In this document: positions 37,268 to 46,227 of the stretch, piece by piece
Position numbering within the stretch: the first letter of the stretch is position 1
Layout of the letters: each line of letters begins with the position of its first letter
Assembly: GCA_003279445.1 (NCBI GenBank)
Contig: QCHT01000001.1
Span: forward strand, 186,001 to 250,000
Direction: 5' to 3'
DNA: 64,000 bases
DNA from: Prochlorococcus sp. AG-402-G10
Lineage (GTDB): Bacteria > Cyanobacteriota > Cyanobacteriia > PCC-6307 > Cyanobiaceae
Position numbers and translations under genes: made by a program
The notes under the pieces: model-generated
The model's input: the letters and a program-made list of their open reading frames with translations, nothing else
What the model was told of the DNA's origin: nothing
Databases searched by the model: none

Positions 37268-37632
37268 TTTGAGTAATTTTTTGAAGAATTAATCCTCATA
37301 AAGTTTTTCATTTCCTTACTTCTTCCGCCATATAAATATCTTATTTGTTGCTTACAACAGGAAATAGCAAATTGGTCAAAGGTTTCGTTTTCTAATTGAA
37401 ATTTATGCGAAATTTTTTTTACATCACAAAAGCTAGGTCTATTGTTATAGATAGTGCATTTCCTATAAACCTTATCAAAATGACGGCACCATCCATCACT
37501 AGCAACCATAGATAAATAAAGGGCCTGGTCTTTTTGAGAAAGAGCTCCTAAAGCCTCCTGACGCTGGCCTGGGTCAAGCTTGCAACAAGCACCGCAGTAA
37601 TCTGTACAGCTCCATTTTGCCTGCTTAGCCAT
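37264..37632 (-). CDS. YkgJ-family cysteine-cluster protein
   Basis: A 122-residue protein with the family's zinc/iron-binding Cys pattern: WSCTDYCGACCKLDP near the N terminus, WCRHFD near residue 50 and CTIYNNRPSFC near residues 60-70. The ATG at 37632 (MAKQAKWSC) is preferred over an upstream ATG at 37665 that adds 11 basic residues. The molecular role is unknown. Overlap with the transporter half implies one transcript. Confidence 0.85.
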   Translation of the reverse strand: MAKQAKWSCTDYCGACCKLDPGQRQEALGALSQKDQALYLSMVASDGWCRHFDKVYRKCTIYNNRPSFCDVKKISHKFQLENETFDQFAISCCKQQIRYLYGGRSKEMKNFMRINSSKNYSK

Positions 37633-37753
37633 AATGCCTCGCTTTAATGCCTTGCTATTACTCAATGCAACAGAGTAATTACAAATAATAAATCAATCTC
37701 AATTATAACCACCATAGATTTATAATAAAATAACTAAAATTCAACTCACTTCA

Positions 37754-37837
37754 ATGGGAAACCTTTTGCCTCTTGCTGCTGTAGCACTAGCAGGTCCAGC
37801 AATCATTGCCCTTGTATTCTATAGAAGGGGAGCATAA
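37754..37837 (+). CDS. psb30: Photosystem II subunit Psb30 (Ycf12)
   Basis: A 27-residue single-helix peptide, MGNLLPLAAVALAGPAIIAL at the start and ending FYRRGA. The Gly-Pro-Ala near the middle of the helix and the basic RRG at the stromal end match Psb30/Ycf12, a small PSII core subunit near cytochrome b559. Its shortness is typical for Prochlorococcus. It is divergent from the YkgJ/GDT1 operon and convergent with recJ. Confidence 0.82.
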   Translation: MGNLLPLAAVALAGPAIIALVFYRRGA

Positions 37838-37872
37838 ATAACCTTTAAGACTTAAATTCGAAAAGGAATATA

Positions 37873-39762
37873 TTAATTTTTAATATTAATCCCAAGTATA
37901 GATATGCTTGTATCTATTAATTCCTTTATATACGGCCCTTTTCCATTTGTAAATTTATAATAATCATTTTTATTGCCAAGTACACATTTTAAACAATCAT
38001 TTTCTTGATTCATAATAATCAATGTATTATTACTACCTAACTTGCACCTATATTTTCTTTTATTTATTCTAAATTTAATTTCTTCAGAATATTTGTTTAT
38101 ATCAATAATATTTAATATTGGAATTATTCCTCCCTTTGTTAATTTAGTTTCGATATTAAATACGATATCTATTTTTTTTGGCAGGTAATTCTTGTCTTTA
38201 TTTCCTCCCCACTTTATAGCCTCAATTATTTTGCCACTTTGTGATAATTTTAATATTAATTGGTCAAAATATCCATAGGAGGAAGATAAGACGTTGCAAC
38301 CTCGGGTCCAAAATATCGGCTGACTATTATTTACTCCAAATGGTTCTAACATGTTAATATCTTCTAATAATTTTGTGTTAATATCACTAAAATATATATT
38401 TGACTCTGGAATCAATTTAAATAAATTTTTTTCATTAGTCATCCAACTATTAGAAATTGATTGAAGTTTATTCTCTAATTTCATTAAATTTCTTGCTTTA
38501 ACAGTGAAGCCTGCAGCTGCAGAATGACCTCCATATTGTTCTAATAAGTCTGAGCAACTATTAAGAGCATCGACCATGTCGAAATTTTTAGGTGATCTTG
38601 CAGAGCCTCTGAAGTTTCCATCTCCATCGCTAGTTAGGATGGCCGTAGGCCTACCAAACTTGTCCATTAATCTTGATGCTACTAAACCTATAACACCAGG
38701 GTTCCAATGAGGTTGAGCTAATAGTATAAATGAGTTAATATACTTATTGTCTGCTGTTACTATCTTTAGAGCTTCCTTCTCAACACTAGAAGTGATAAAC
38801 TTTCTCCGTTTATTTATTTCTTCACAGGTAGATAATTTTTCCGACAATTTAGATTCATCCTTTTCTAGAAGAAGTTCTATAATTAGCTTTGGATCATCTA
38901 TTCTACCTATTGAGTTTATTCGTGGTGCAATTTTAAAACCAATATCATGTGATGTAATTGACTTATTATGAATTTTTGCATTCTTCATCAAACCTTTTAA
39001 GCCGATGCATTCTGTGTTTCGAATATTTTTTATCCATTTTTTTAACCAGTATCTATTAGCCCCTGTCATACTTGCCATATCTGCAACTGTACCTATACAT
39101 AAAAGGTCTCTAGCAGTACCTAGAAAATCCTTCCCTTTAAATGTATTTGCAATACTTTCAGCTAATATATAAGTTACGCCAACTCCAGCAATGCTTCTAT
39201 AGGGAGAATCCTGAGGTGTAGTGTCTGGATGAATTAATGCAAATATGTTAGTTAAACTACAATTAATCTTATGGTGATCTGTAATTATTATCTCTATTCC
39301 TAATTTCTTTGCATGGTTAATTGCTACATTAGCTGAAACTCCATTGTCTACTGTAATAATTAATTTTATACCTGCTTTTGCAACTTTATTAACTAATGAG
39401 ACATTTAGACCATAACCTTCATTCTGTCTAGAAGGAATTAATGGTACTGGCCTCCCTTTTATTTTTGACAGCACATCTACAAGGAGAGCTGTACTAGTCA
39501 TTCCATCAGCATCATAGTCTCCACAAATTGCGATAGATTGGGATGTTTTTACTGAATTAATTATCTTCTTTGTTGCTTTCTCTAAATCTGGGAAATGTTC
39601 GGCTGGTTGTGGCAGTGGCTGTGGATTCAGATAATTATCAATAGCCTTAGGGTTAGTAAGTCCCCTTCTAATTAAAACCTCTTTTAGCTTGCTTGAAAGA
39701 GGAATATCAGATAATGATTCAATATTTAGGTTTTTAGGTACATTCCAGATATGATCTGACAC
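37873..39762 (-). CDS. recJ: Single-stranded-DNA-specific exonuclease RecJ
   Basis: A 629-residue 5'-3' ssDNA exonuclease of the DHH family. Motif I ICGDYDADGMTSTALL lies near residues 78-93, and motif III ITDHHK near residue 159. The DHHA1 region shows GGHSAAAGFTV near residue 410, and the OB part DINMLEPFGVNNSQPIF near residue 470. The length is normal. Its start faces the HAD hydrolase gene across a 54-base spacer. Confidence 0.95.
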   Translation of the reverse strand: MSDHIWNVPKNLNIESLSDIPLSSKLKEVLIRRGLTNPKAIDNYLNPQPLPQPAEHFPDLEKATKKIINSVKTSQSIAICGDYDADGMTSTALLVDVLSKIKGRPVPLIPSRQNEGYGLNVSLVNKVAKAGIKLIITVDNGVSANVAINHAKKLGIEIIITDHHKINCSLTNIFALIHPDTTPQDSPYRSIAGVGVTYILAESIANTFKGKDFLGTARDLLCIGTVADMASMTGANRYWLKKWIKNIRNTECIGLKGLMKNAKIHNKSITSHDIGFKIAPRINSIGRIDDPKLIIELLLEKDESKLSEKLSTCEEINKRRKFITSSVEKEALKIVTADNKYINSFILLAQPHWNPGVIGLVASRLMDKFGRPTAILTSDGDGNFRGSARSPKNFDMVDALNSCSDLLEQYGGHSAAAGFTVKARNLMKLENKLQSISNSWMTNEKNLFKLIPESNIYFSDINTKLLEDINMLEPFGVNNSQPIFWTRGCNVLSSSYGYFDQLILKLSQSGKIIEAIKWGGNKDKNYLPKKIDIVFNIETKLTKGGIIPILNIIDINKYSEEIKFRINKRKYRCKLGSNNTLIIMNQENDCLKCVLGNKNDYYKFTNGKGPYIKELIDTSISILGINIKN

Positions 39763-39816
39763 ATTAATACCTCAATAAACCCTATTAACTTCTTGCACCA
39801 TAATTGAGAATAGAGA

Positions 39817-40560
39817 ATGAATCGTTTGCATACAGTTTTTTGGGATCTAGATGGCACCATGGCAGATACAGAGATGATGGGCCACAGAAAAGCTTTTAAC
39901 CAATCATTTTCAGAATTCCATCTAGACTGGACTTGGGACAAGAACACTTATAGTAGGTTACTTTCCATTCCAGGTGGTAAAAATAGAATTAAGTATTTTG
40001 CAAAAGAAAAGAATGTTAATCTAGATAATATAACAATTAATTTATTGCATCAACAAAAACAAAAGTTTTATCAGGAAATATTGCATTCTGGAAGTATAAG
40101 CCTAAGGAGAGGAGTTATGAGACTAGTTTTAGAGCTTTATGCTAGAAATACTAATCAATGGATTGTCACAACTTCTTCAAAATCGGCAGTTAAAGCCTTA
40201 TTAAAAAAATTCTTTCCTAGAGGGATGTCCCCCTTTGGAGGATATACAACATTTGATGATGTTCTAGATCTTAAGCCTCACCCAGAAGCTTATTTTAGGG
40301 CCATTAAAAATAGTCTTGCAGAACCAAGTAATTCATTAGCTATTGAGGATTCCTTAATTGGTTACCAAGCAGCCTCAGCATCCAAGCTTAAGTCACTAAT
40401 TACTTTGTCACCCTGGTTAAAAAAGATACCAGAAGGTATAAATGAAACCCAGCTAGTCGTTGATAGTCTAGGTGATCAAGATAATGCTTCTGTTGCACTT
40501 CAAGGAAATATACTAGATTCTATTATTACTTACAAATCCCTACAATCATTAATTAATTAA
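39817..40560 (+). CDS. HAD-superfamily hydrolase (CbbY/beta-phosphoglucomutase-like)
   Basis: A 247-residue Rossmannoid phosphatase. Motif I FWDLDGTMADTE (about residues 8-19) holds the nucleophile and general acid Asp, and KPHPEAY (about 150-156) with IEDSLIGYQAA (about 170-180) gives motifs III/IV. The all-helical cap (about 20-90) places it in subfamily I. Substrate uncertain; CbbY relatives act on sugar phosphates such as xylulose bisphosphate. The ycf20-like gene follows six bases later. Confidence 0.88.
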   Translation: MNRLHTVFWDLDGTMADTEMMGHRKAFNQSFSEFHLDWTWDKNTYSRLLSIPGGKNRIKYFAKEKNVNLDNITINLLHQQKQKFYQEILHSGSISLRRGVMRLVLELYARNTNQWIVTTSSKSAVKALLKKFFPRGMSPFGGYTTFDDVLDLKPHPEAYFRAIKNSLAEPSNSLAIEDSLIGYQAASASKLKSLITLSPWLKKIPEGINETQLVVDSLGDQDNASVALQGNILDSIITYKSLQSLIN

Positions 40561-40566
40561 AGCTTT

Positions 40567-40902
40567 ATGAAAGTCTATAAAACTAATTATGATTCATTTG
40601 TTAACTCTTTATTCAAGGGCTTAAATAATTCCCTTGTTGGGCCTTGGAAAAGCAGAAGTATAGGATTACTGTCAGTATTGATTGGTTACTATTTGGCGAG
40701 TACAATTACAGCTTATTATCTTGAGGAATTTCGTCAAAGAGTTTTAGTAGTTGGGCTTTTATGTTTTCTTCTCGAAATAGCAATTAGATATAGAAGAAAT
40801 TTAATTAGGTTAAATCAATTTCCATTATTGCTAATTGTCGATAATTTTAGAATTGGTATTACTTACGCAATTGTATTAGAGGCATTTAAACTTGGCTCAT
40901 AG
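40567..40902 (+). CDS. ycf20: Ycf20-like protein (DUF565)
   Basis: A 111-residue membrane protein with blocks SLVGPWKSRSIGLLSVLIGYY, FRQRVLVVGLLCFLLEIAIR and LLIVDNFRIGITYAIVLEAFK, the pattern of cyanobacterial and plastid Ycf20/DUF565. Two to three helices are expected. Plant homologues are involved in thermal dissipation (NPQ); the mechanism is unknown. It is likely co-transcribed with the HAD gene. Confidence 0.85.
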   Translation: MKVYKTNYDSFVNSLFKGLNNSLVGPWKSRSIGLLSVLIGYYLASTITAYYLEEFRQRVLVVGLLCFLLEIAIRYRRNLIRLNQFPLLLIVDNFRIGITYAIVLEAFKLGS

Positions 40903-40942
40903 CCGGTACTAATCGATACCGACTAAACGAACTAATTAGAGC

Positions 40943-41116
40943 TTATTCGTCGTCACCCTCTTCCTGGACAGGGTAAACAAAACCTTGAGCTCGACCACTG
41001 AGTATCGATTTTCCTAGTGATAATGCTTTCTTAGCAGCATCTCCCGCTTTAGCCTTCCAAACGGAATGACGTTGATTTCTTTTACCTTTTGATGTCTTTT
41101 TCTTTGGTACAGCCAT
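40943..41116 (-). CDS. rpmF: 50S ribosomal protein L32
   Basis: A 57-residue basic protein starting [20 protein letters not shown] and ending QEEGDDE; the Ala-Val-Pro-Lys-Lys-Lys start and the RHSVWKAKA block are diagnostic of L32. It lacks the zinc cysteines of some orthologues, as usual for cyanobacterial L32. Its promoter probably lies in the spacer before the FtsH-like gene, from which it diverges. Confidence 0.95.
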   Translation of the reverse strand: MAVPKKKTSKGKRNQRHSVWKAKAGDAAKKALSLGKSILSGRAQGFVYPVQEEGDDE

Positions 41117-41252
41117 TTTAATTAATTACCAAGCTTCTATTATCTGTCCCTTGAAGGCCTTTAGTCAAATATTTGAGGCTTGTAAAACAAAAATATAAAG
41201 CTAAATAATTATAAAATTTCAAATTTAACTTAATATAATTGTTAAGTGCCAC

Positions 41253-43037
41253 TTGCTTAAGAAAGTGTTTTCGAGGTTTATCTCAAATAAAGATAATGAT
41301 TCTAATAGCTATAGCAGCCTATTAGAAGACATGGCATCTCAAAATATCGAATCACTGATCCTTATTCCATCTAGAAGAGAAGTCCTTGTTAAATACAAAG
41401 ATGGACAGTCAAAGTTAATTCCTATTTTCCCTAATGATCAAACAGTACTTAAGACTGCAGAATCAAATGGTATTGCATTAGAAGTAAGAGATGGAAGGGA
41501 CGAAGAGACTTTCTCTTCTTTTACAGCTAGTTTTACTCTTGGTTTTATATTTATTTTACTCTGTATAATATTAATCAAGAAGTCTGTAAAATTAGCTAAT
41601 AAAAGTCTTTCCTTTTTGAGTGGTAAACGATCTTTTGATGATACAACAACTATAGAGACTCGTTTTGATGATATAGCCGGTATTCCAGAGGCTCTAGAAG
41701 AGGTCAAAGAGATAGTTTCTTTTTTGAAAATACCAGAGAATTATAATAATTTAGGAGCTACTATTCCTAAGGGTTTTCTTTTAACTGGCCCTCCTGGAAC
41801 AGGTAAAACATTACTAGCTAAGGCTCTAGCAGGGGAGGCTGGTGTGCCCTTTATTTCTACATCTGCTTCCCAATTTGTAGAATTATTTGTTGGTATCGGA
41901 GCAAGCCGAGTGAGCAGTCTTTTTGCTCAAGCCAAGAGTAAATCTCCGAGTATTATCTTTATTGATGAAATAGACTCAATTGGACGAAAGCGAGGTTCTG
42001 GAATTGGAGGTGGTAATGATGAAAGAGAACAAACACTTAACCAATTACTCATAGAAATGGATGGCTTTTCAGAAAACTCTGGTGTAATTGTCATAGCTGC
42101 GACTAATAGGGAGGAAGTACTGGACCCAGCATTAATTAGGCCAGGTAGATTTGATAGAAGAATAAATGTATCTCTTCCAAATAGAAAAGGTAGAGAAGAT
42201 ATTTTGTCTATTCATGCACTATCAAAACCATTATGTGACAAAGTTCTTCTTAAGGAATGGGCTATTCGAACACCCGGTTTTTCTGGAGCAGATCTATCTA
42301 ATTTATTAAATGAAGCAGCTATAATTACAGCTCGAGAAAACAAGAAAAGAATAGGAGAACAACAGTTGGAGAAGTCTCTAGATAGAATTACACTGGGATT
42401 AAGAGATTATCCCCTTAAGAGCTTAAATCAACTAAGAATAATTGCTTATCACGAGATAGGCAAGGCACTTGTTGCATATCTAACTCCATCAGCAGATTCA
42501 GTGGATAAGATAACAATACTTAGAAGAAGTGGAAGTTTAACTGGAAATACAAGGTTTACCAATTTAACTCAAAATAGCGAAGATGGACATTTTTCTAAAA
42601 GATATCTTGAAGATAAACTAATGGTTTCACTTGGCGGAAGAGCAGCTGAGGAACTTATTTTTGGAAATTCTGAAATAACTCAAATATCATCAAATCAATT
42701 GGAAGAAGCAACATTACTAGCTAACAAAATGGTTACAAAGTATGGTTTTTCAGACTTAGGGCCAATTTCAATAGCTATTGATAAGTTGGCAAGAGATTTT
42801 GAATCCAATTTATTGGGTTCAAAATCTATTTACGCAAATAGGACAAATAGACAAATAGATAGTCAAATAGCAATATTAATAAAGACTTCACAAGAAAAAG
42901 CCAAACAAACAATAAGTCCCTACCTAAATGTATTAGATATTATGGCAACATCACTTTTAGAGGAGGAGGTATTCACCAAGGAACGTTTTGAAATACTTTT
43001 TAAAACAGCCACTAACTCCTCCGCAGTATCACTATGA
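41253..43037 (+). CDS. FtsH-like AAA+ protein without protease zinc ligands
   Basis: A 594-residue FtsH relative. An FtsH-extracellular-like region (about 20-85) is followed by one membrane helix (about 91-109). The AAA module is complete: Walker A GPPGTGKT (179-186), pore loop FVG (212-214), Walker B IIFIDEID (234-241) and second region of homology [20 protein letters not shown] (282-301). The protease domain is folded-looking, but HEAGH reads HEIGK (400-404), and the third ligand region after [11 protein letters not shown] reads NQLEEAT (481-487), with Gln for Asp. No first helix is present. The start is TTG at 41253, with an in-frame stop at 41226. It overlaps the next gene by four bases. 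Confidence 0.9.
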   Translation: MLKKVFSRFISNKDNDSNSYSSLLEDMASQNIESLILIPSRREVLVKYKDGQSKLIPIFPNDQTVLKTAESNGIALEVRDGRDEETFSSFTASFTLGFIFILLCIILIKKSVKLANKSLSFLSGKRSFDDTTTIETRFDDIAGIPEALEEVKEIVSFLKIPENYNNLGATIPKGFLLTGPPGTGKTLLAKALAGEAGVPFISTSASQFVELFVGIGASRVSSLFAQAKSKSPSIIFIDEIDSIGRKRGSGIGGGNDEREQTLNQLLIEMDGFSENSGVIVIAATNREEVLDPALIRPGRFDRRINVSLPNRKGREDILSIHALSKPLCDKVLLKEWAIRTPGFSGADLSNLLNEAAIITARENKKRIGEQQLEKSLDRITLGLRDYPLKSLNQLRIIAYHEIGKALVAYLTPSADSVDKITILRRSGSLTGNTRFTNLTQNSEDGHFSKRYLEDKLMVSLGGRAAEELIFGNSEITQISSNQLEEATLLANKMVTKYGFSDLGPISIAIDKLARDFESNLLGSKSIYANRTNRQIDSQIAILIKTSQEKAKQTISPYLNVLDIMATSLLEEEVFTKERFEILFKTATNSSAVSL

Positions 43038-43855
43038 AGAGCTTCGTAGAAGATTTATTGGGGGTAAGGATATCATTTAATAATTTCTTCCTGAATTTTC
43101 TTTTTATAATGTTCTACTTACTTTGGGGGCAATTTCTTCACAAAGTAAATCTTTTATCTAGCTATGAGTGGACTAATAACTCTAATTCTTTAACCATGTA
43201 CCACATACTGTCATCTATTATTTGTTTTATTCCATTCTTTATACTATGGAAATGGTATAAATCATGGAATAGATTAATTTCAAATACTAAAAGTATTTCT
43301 ATAAAGGAGGAAACCTTATCAATTAGTAAATACATAGCGTATTTATTATTAATTCTCACGATTATTTACCTAATATTTATATTTTCTATCAAATATCTTA
43401 TAGATAATTATATTAATCTTGATTATTCTAACACTTCTTCATATCTTTCTTACTTAAGAGAATATATTTTTAATCCGTATTTCCTGTTGATTTATATTCT
43501 TATAGCATTATTTTCTCTTGTTAGTAGGAATAGTAGATTTTTACTTATTTTAAATAGTATTCCTTTATATATAATTTTAACACTATATATTTTTAAGATA
43601 GATTACTTGAACCTTAGTTCAGTAAACTCTATAAATGGATTTATTTTTAGTCAAGATAGAATATATATATGTCTAATACTAATCTTTGCGTCTTTAAACA
43701 ATTTGCTATGCGCTTTACTTAACTATATGATATTTGGAACAGGATTGTCAGATTTAAATTGTAATTACTTTAATCACTACAATTATAATTATATTAAGAC
43801 CTTATTACAATTGACAATATTTTCTTTTGGATTGGCTTTCGGAATCTCTAGTTAA
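43034..43855 (+). CDS. Polytopic membrane protein of unknown family
   Basis: A 273-residue protein very rich in Ile, Leu, Tyr and Asn, with about seven hydrophobic helices (roughly 17-35, 56-72, 100-121, 147-164, 168-188, 209-232, 254-271). I recognise no family or catalytic motif. Its ATG lies within the stop of the FtsH-like gene (ATGA), so translation is coupled and a physical partnership is plausible. The high Asn/Tyr content partly reflects the AT-rich genome. Confidence 0.75.
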   Translation: MKSFVEDLLGVRISFNNFFLNFLFIMFYLLWGQFLHKVNLLSSYEWTNNSNSLTMYHILSSIICFIPFFILWKWYKSWNRLISNTKSISIKEETLSISKYIAYLLLILTIIYLIFIFSIKYLIDNYINLDYSNTSSYLSYLREYIFNPYFLLIYILIALFSLVSRNSRFLLILNSIPLYIILTLYIFKIDYLNLSSVNSINGFIFSQDRIYICLILIFASLNNLLCALLNYMIFGTGLSDLNCNYFNHYNYNYIKTLLQLTIFSFGLAFGISS

Positions 43856-43887
43856 CTTTAATTAAAAAATTGCTTGAGAAGCAGTAG

Positions 43888-44481
43888 TTACAGTGACGAA
43901 AAGTATTCCTTACTTCCTTTTGGATCAGGTAGCATAGTTTTATCACCTGGCGTCCAGTTTGCTGGGCAGACTTGATCTGGGTTAGAAGCAACATACTGAT
44001 ATCCCTGCAATACTCTTAATGTTTCATCTACATTTCTGCCTACTGGGGCCTTGTTAACTGTGCTATGCATTATTACACCCTCGGGATTTATTAGGAATAA
44101 ACCTCTATCGGCCTCTCCATCATCATTAAGGACATTATAAGCACTTGCTATTTCCCTTTTTAGATCTGAGATTAATGGATATGTAATGTCTCCTATACCT
44201 CCTCTATTTCTAGGAGTTTGTATCCAAGCAAGGTGACAATGGACACTATCTACAGAGACTCCAAGAACTTCTGTGTTTTTTGAGGAGAAATCACTGAATC
44301 TATCACTAAAAGCAGTTATTTCTGTTGGACAGACAAAGGTAAAATCTAAGGGATAGAAAAACAAAACTACCCATTTCCCTCTGTAATCAGATAGGCTGAT
44401 CTCCTTGAACTCTTGGTCTATTACTGCTTCTGCAGTGAAAACTGGTGCCTCTTGGCCAACTCTTAAACACCCTTCTGTCAT
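43888..44481 (-). CDS. 2-Cys peroxiredoxin
   Basis: A 197-residue typical 2-Cys peroxiredoxin reducing hydrogen peroxide and organic peroxides with thioredoxin. The peroxidatic Cys51 is in [12 protein letters not shown] and the resolving Cys172 in [10 protein letters not shown]; the catalytic Thr54-region and later Arg are retained. The C-terminal YF-like tail (SKEYFSSL) and [10 protein letters not shown] (GGLG-type) indicate a hyperoxidation-sensitive form. It is convergent with the membrane protein gene. Confidence 0.95.
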   Translation of the reverse strand: MTEGCLRVGQEAPVFTAEAVIDQEFKEISLSDYRGKWVVLFFYPLDFTFVCPTEITAFSDRFSDFSSKNTEVLGVSVDSVHCHLAWIQTPRNRGGIGDITYPLISDLKREIASAYNVLNDDGEADRGLFLINPEGVIMHSTVNKAPVGRNVDETLRVLQGYQYVASNPDQVCPANWTPGDKTMLPDPKGSKEYFSSL

Positions 44482-44611
44482 GATCGATAATTTAATTTAA
44501 TGAATTTTAGGTCTGTTTGAATTTTATCTACAAACCATTTATAATTTAACATAGATAATAAATGAGTGTGGTGTCAAAGTTGAATACACCTGCTCTTCTA
44601 ATTTCTAACGC

Positions 44612-44770
44612 ATGAGTCAAACAAAATGGGACATGTCAGTCCTGAGAAAATTTAATTCAACCTCCCATACTCGAATTATCTCATTTCTTAAAAATGAACT
44701 TATAAAGCATCCACTACCAAGAGCTGATAAAAACCTTACTAATACCAACAAGGATAAAATAATATCATAG
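44612..44770 (+). CDS. Small basic hypothetical protein (52 aa)
   Basis: A 52-residue frame, MSQTKWDMSVLRKFNSTSHT at the start, then RIISFLKNELIKHPLPR and a polar tail. The pattern W-D-x-S-V-L-R-x-F-x-S-T-x-H resembles small conserved picocyanobacterial proteins I vaguely recall, but I cannot name a family. A longer frame on the opposite strand is less protein-like. It is divergent from the peroxiredoxin gene. Confidence 0.6.
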   Translation: MSQTKWDMSVLRKFNSTSHTRIISFLKNELIKHPLPRADKNLTNTNKDKIIS

Positions 44771-44886
44771 GATATTATTTTTACATAGCAAAAAAATAAA
44801 GGCATCATATATTTTTTCCATATTCACAATAAAAATAAAGAAATTTTGCTGGTTATACCTTCTAAGAAGATAATATAATTATAAAA

Positions 44887-44960
44887 TGTCAGTGGAGAGA
44901 CTTGAACTCTCGACCTCAGCGTTATGAATGCTGTGCTCTAACCGGCTGAGCTACACTGAC
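44887..44960 (-). tRNA. tRNA-Met (anticodon CAU)
   Basis: A 74-base cloverleaf read on the reverse strand: acceptor GTCAGTG pairing with CACTGAC, D-arm AGCTC...GAGC, anticodon loop TTCATAA with CAU, T-arm GAGAGTTCAAGTCTCTC and A73 discriminator; CCA is not encoded. One A-C mismatch closes the anticodon stem. An elongator Met is most likely, but a lysidine-modified tRNA-Ile2 also has CAU and cannot be excluded by eye. Confidence 0.9.
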
Positions 44961-45178
44961 AGGTGTTACCAATATATAATAAACCAGAGTTGAAATTATT
45001 CCAAGTACTTCATCAGCTTCTTCTGTATAAAACATATTCATCCAATTATAAGCCTTTAATACTGACAACTTCTATATAGGTATGTTAGAAAAAAGTTAGA
45101 TAATCATCGTAGTAAAAAGGATACCTCTAGCAAAAATTCTATACAAAAGAATTTATGGAACAAAAAAAGACCTCTCTG

Positions 45179-45673
45179 TTAATCCCTACAAGATAGGTAA
45201 GCATTAAAGATAGCAATTCCACAAGCAACTGCTATGTTTAGGCTCCTTACGCCTTTTTTGTCTTCCTTATTGGCTATTCCAGGCATAGGAATTGTACAGA
45301 TCGTATGACATTTATCCCTAATTGATTGCGGTAAACCTGTATCCTCTCTCCCGAATAATAAGCAATCGTCATTAGTAAATTTAAATTGACTAATGTCTAT
45401 TCCATCTTTCTTACTAAAACCTATGATCCTAGAATTTGAATTGTATTTCTTATATAATTCGAAATTTTCATGTAGATTTAAATCTATATTTTTCCAGTAG
45501 TCTAAGCCGGCTCTCCTAAGATATTTGTCTTCAATTGAAAAACCTAGGGGCTTAATCAGATCAAGAGGAAGATTGTAAGCGAGGCATGTTCTACCAATGT
45601 TTCCTGTATTCTGAGGAATTCTTGGTTCAAAAATTCCTACTCTAAAACTTCTTGTTGATAAGGGTTTATTCAT
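45179..45673 (-). CDS. trmL: tRNA (cytidine(34)-2'-O)-methyltransferase TrmL
   Basis: A 164-residue SPOUT methyltransferase of the YibK/TrmL type, methylating the 2'-O of the wobble base in tRNA-Leu. Motif 1 IFEPRIPQNTGNIGRTCLAY lies near residues 14-33, motif 2 LLFGREDTGLPQ near 105-116 and motif 3 MPGIANKEDKKGVRSLNIAVA near 130-150. The length is normal. It overlaps cobU by four bases. Confidence 0.93.
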   Translation of the reverse strand: MNKPLSTRSFRVGIFEPRIPQNTGNIGRTCLAYNLPLDLIKPLGFSIEDKYLRRAGLDYWKNIDLNLHENFELYKKYNSNSRIIGFSKKDGIDISQFKFTNDDCLLFGREDTGLPQSIRDKCHTICTIPMPGIANKEDKKGVRSLNIAVACGIAIFNAYLSCRD

Positions 45674-46212
45674 ATAGGAACACTATTTTGAGTAAGATTG
45701 ATTGCTCGTCCATGTATAACTAGCCAGGATTGTTTAGCAATTGAATCTACCTTATTTATAGTTGACCCAAGTCTATCTATAAACAAGTTACCAATAATAG
45801 TTGGAGGACATACTCCCCATCCAACTTCCTCAGCTACTAACACAACTAGACCATCAAAGGACTGTATGGCTTTAATTGTATCTTGAAGAAGTATAATCCA
45901 ATTTTCTTCAGATAATTCAAGATAGGCATTAACAAAACCCCCAATTGAATCGATTAAAAGAGTACCATTACTATTTATTTTTGCTATTACTGATATGATA
46001 TTTGTAGACTCTATTGTTTTCCAAGTAAATGGCCTGGACTTACGATGTTTTATAATTCTATTCTCCCAAGACTTTGTACCATCATTTAATATTCCAGTAG
46101 CTAAATAGGTTACATCATTCTTATTTGCTAACATTTTTTCTGCAAATTTACTCTTACCACTTTTGACATGTCCGGATACTAAAATAATACCTTTGGAAAA
46201 ATTACTAACCAC
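45670..46212 (-). CDS. cobU: Adenosylcobinamide kinase/guanylyltransferase CobU
   Basis: A 180-residue bifunctional enzyme that phosphorylates adenosylcobinamide and attaches GMP in cobalamin nucleotide-loop assembly. The P-loop GHVKSGKSKFAEKM (about 14-27), the WENRIIKHRKSRPFTWKT segment with the guanylylated His, and VAEEVGWGVCPPT (about 132-144) are diagnostic. Together with cobN and metH in the same window it shows that the cell makes and uses B12. Its stop overlaps trmL. Confidence 0.92.
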   Translation of the reverse strand: MVSNFSKGIILVSGHVKSGKSKFAEKMLANKNDVTYLATGILNDGTKSWENRIIKHRKSRPFTWKTIESTNIISVIAKINSNGTLLIDSIGGFVNAYLELSEENWIILLQDTIKAIQSFDGLVVLVAEEVGWGVCPPTIIGNLFIDRLGSTINKVDSIAKQSWLVIHGRAINLTQNSVPI

Positions 46213-46227
46213 CTTAAAGATATAGAT

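Noticed and set aside
40903-40942. Terminator hairpin between ycf20 and rpmF
   Set aside because: Only a 5-bp CGGTA/TACCG pair with no T-run; too weak to call.
44617-44808. 63-codon frame opposite the 52-aa gene
   Set aside because: It is antisense to a more protein-like frame and starts in an AT-rich run.
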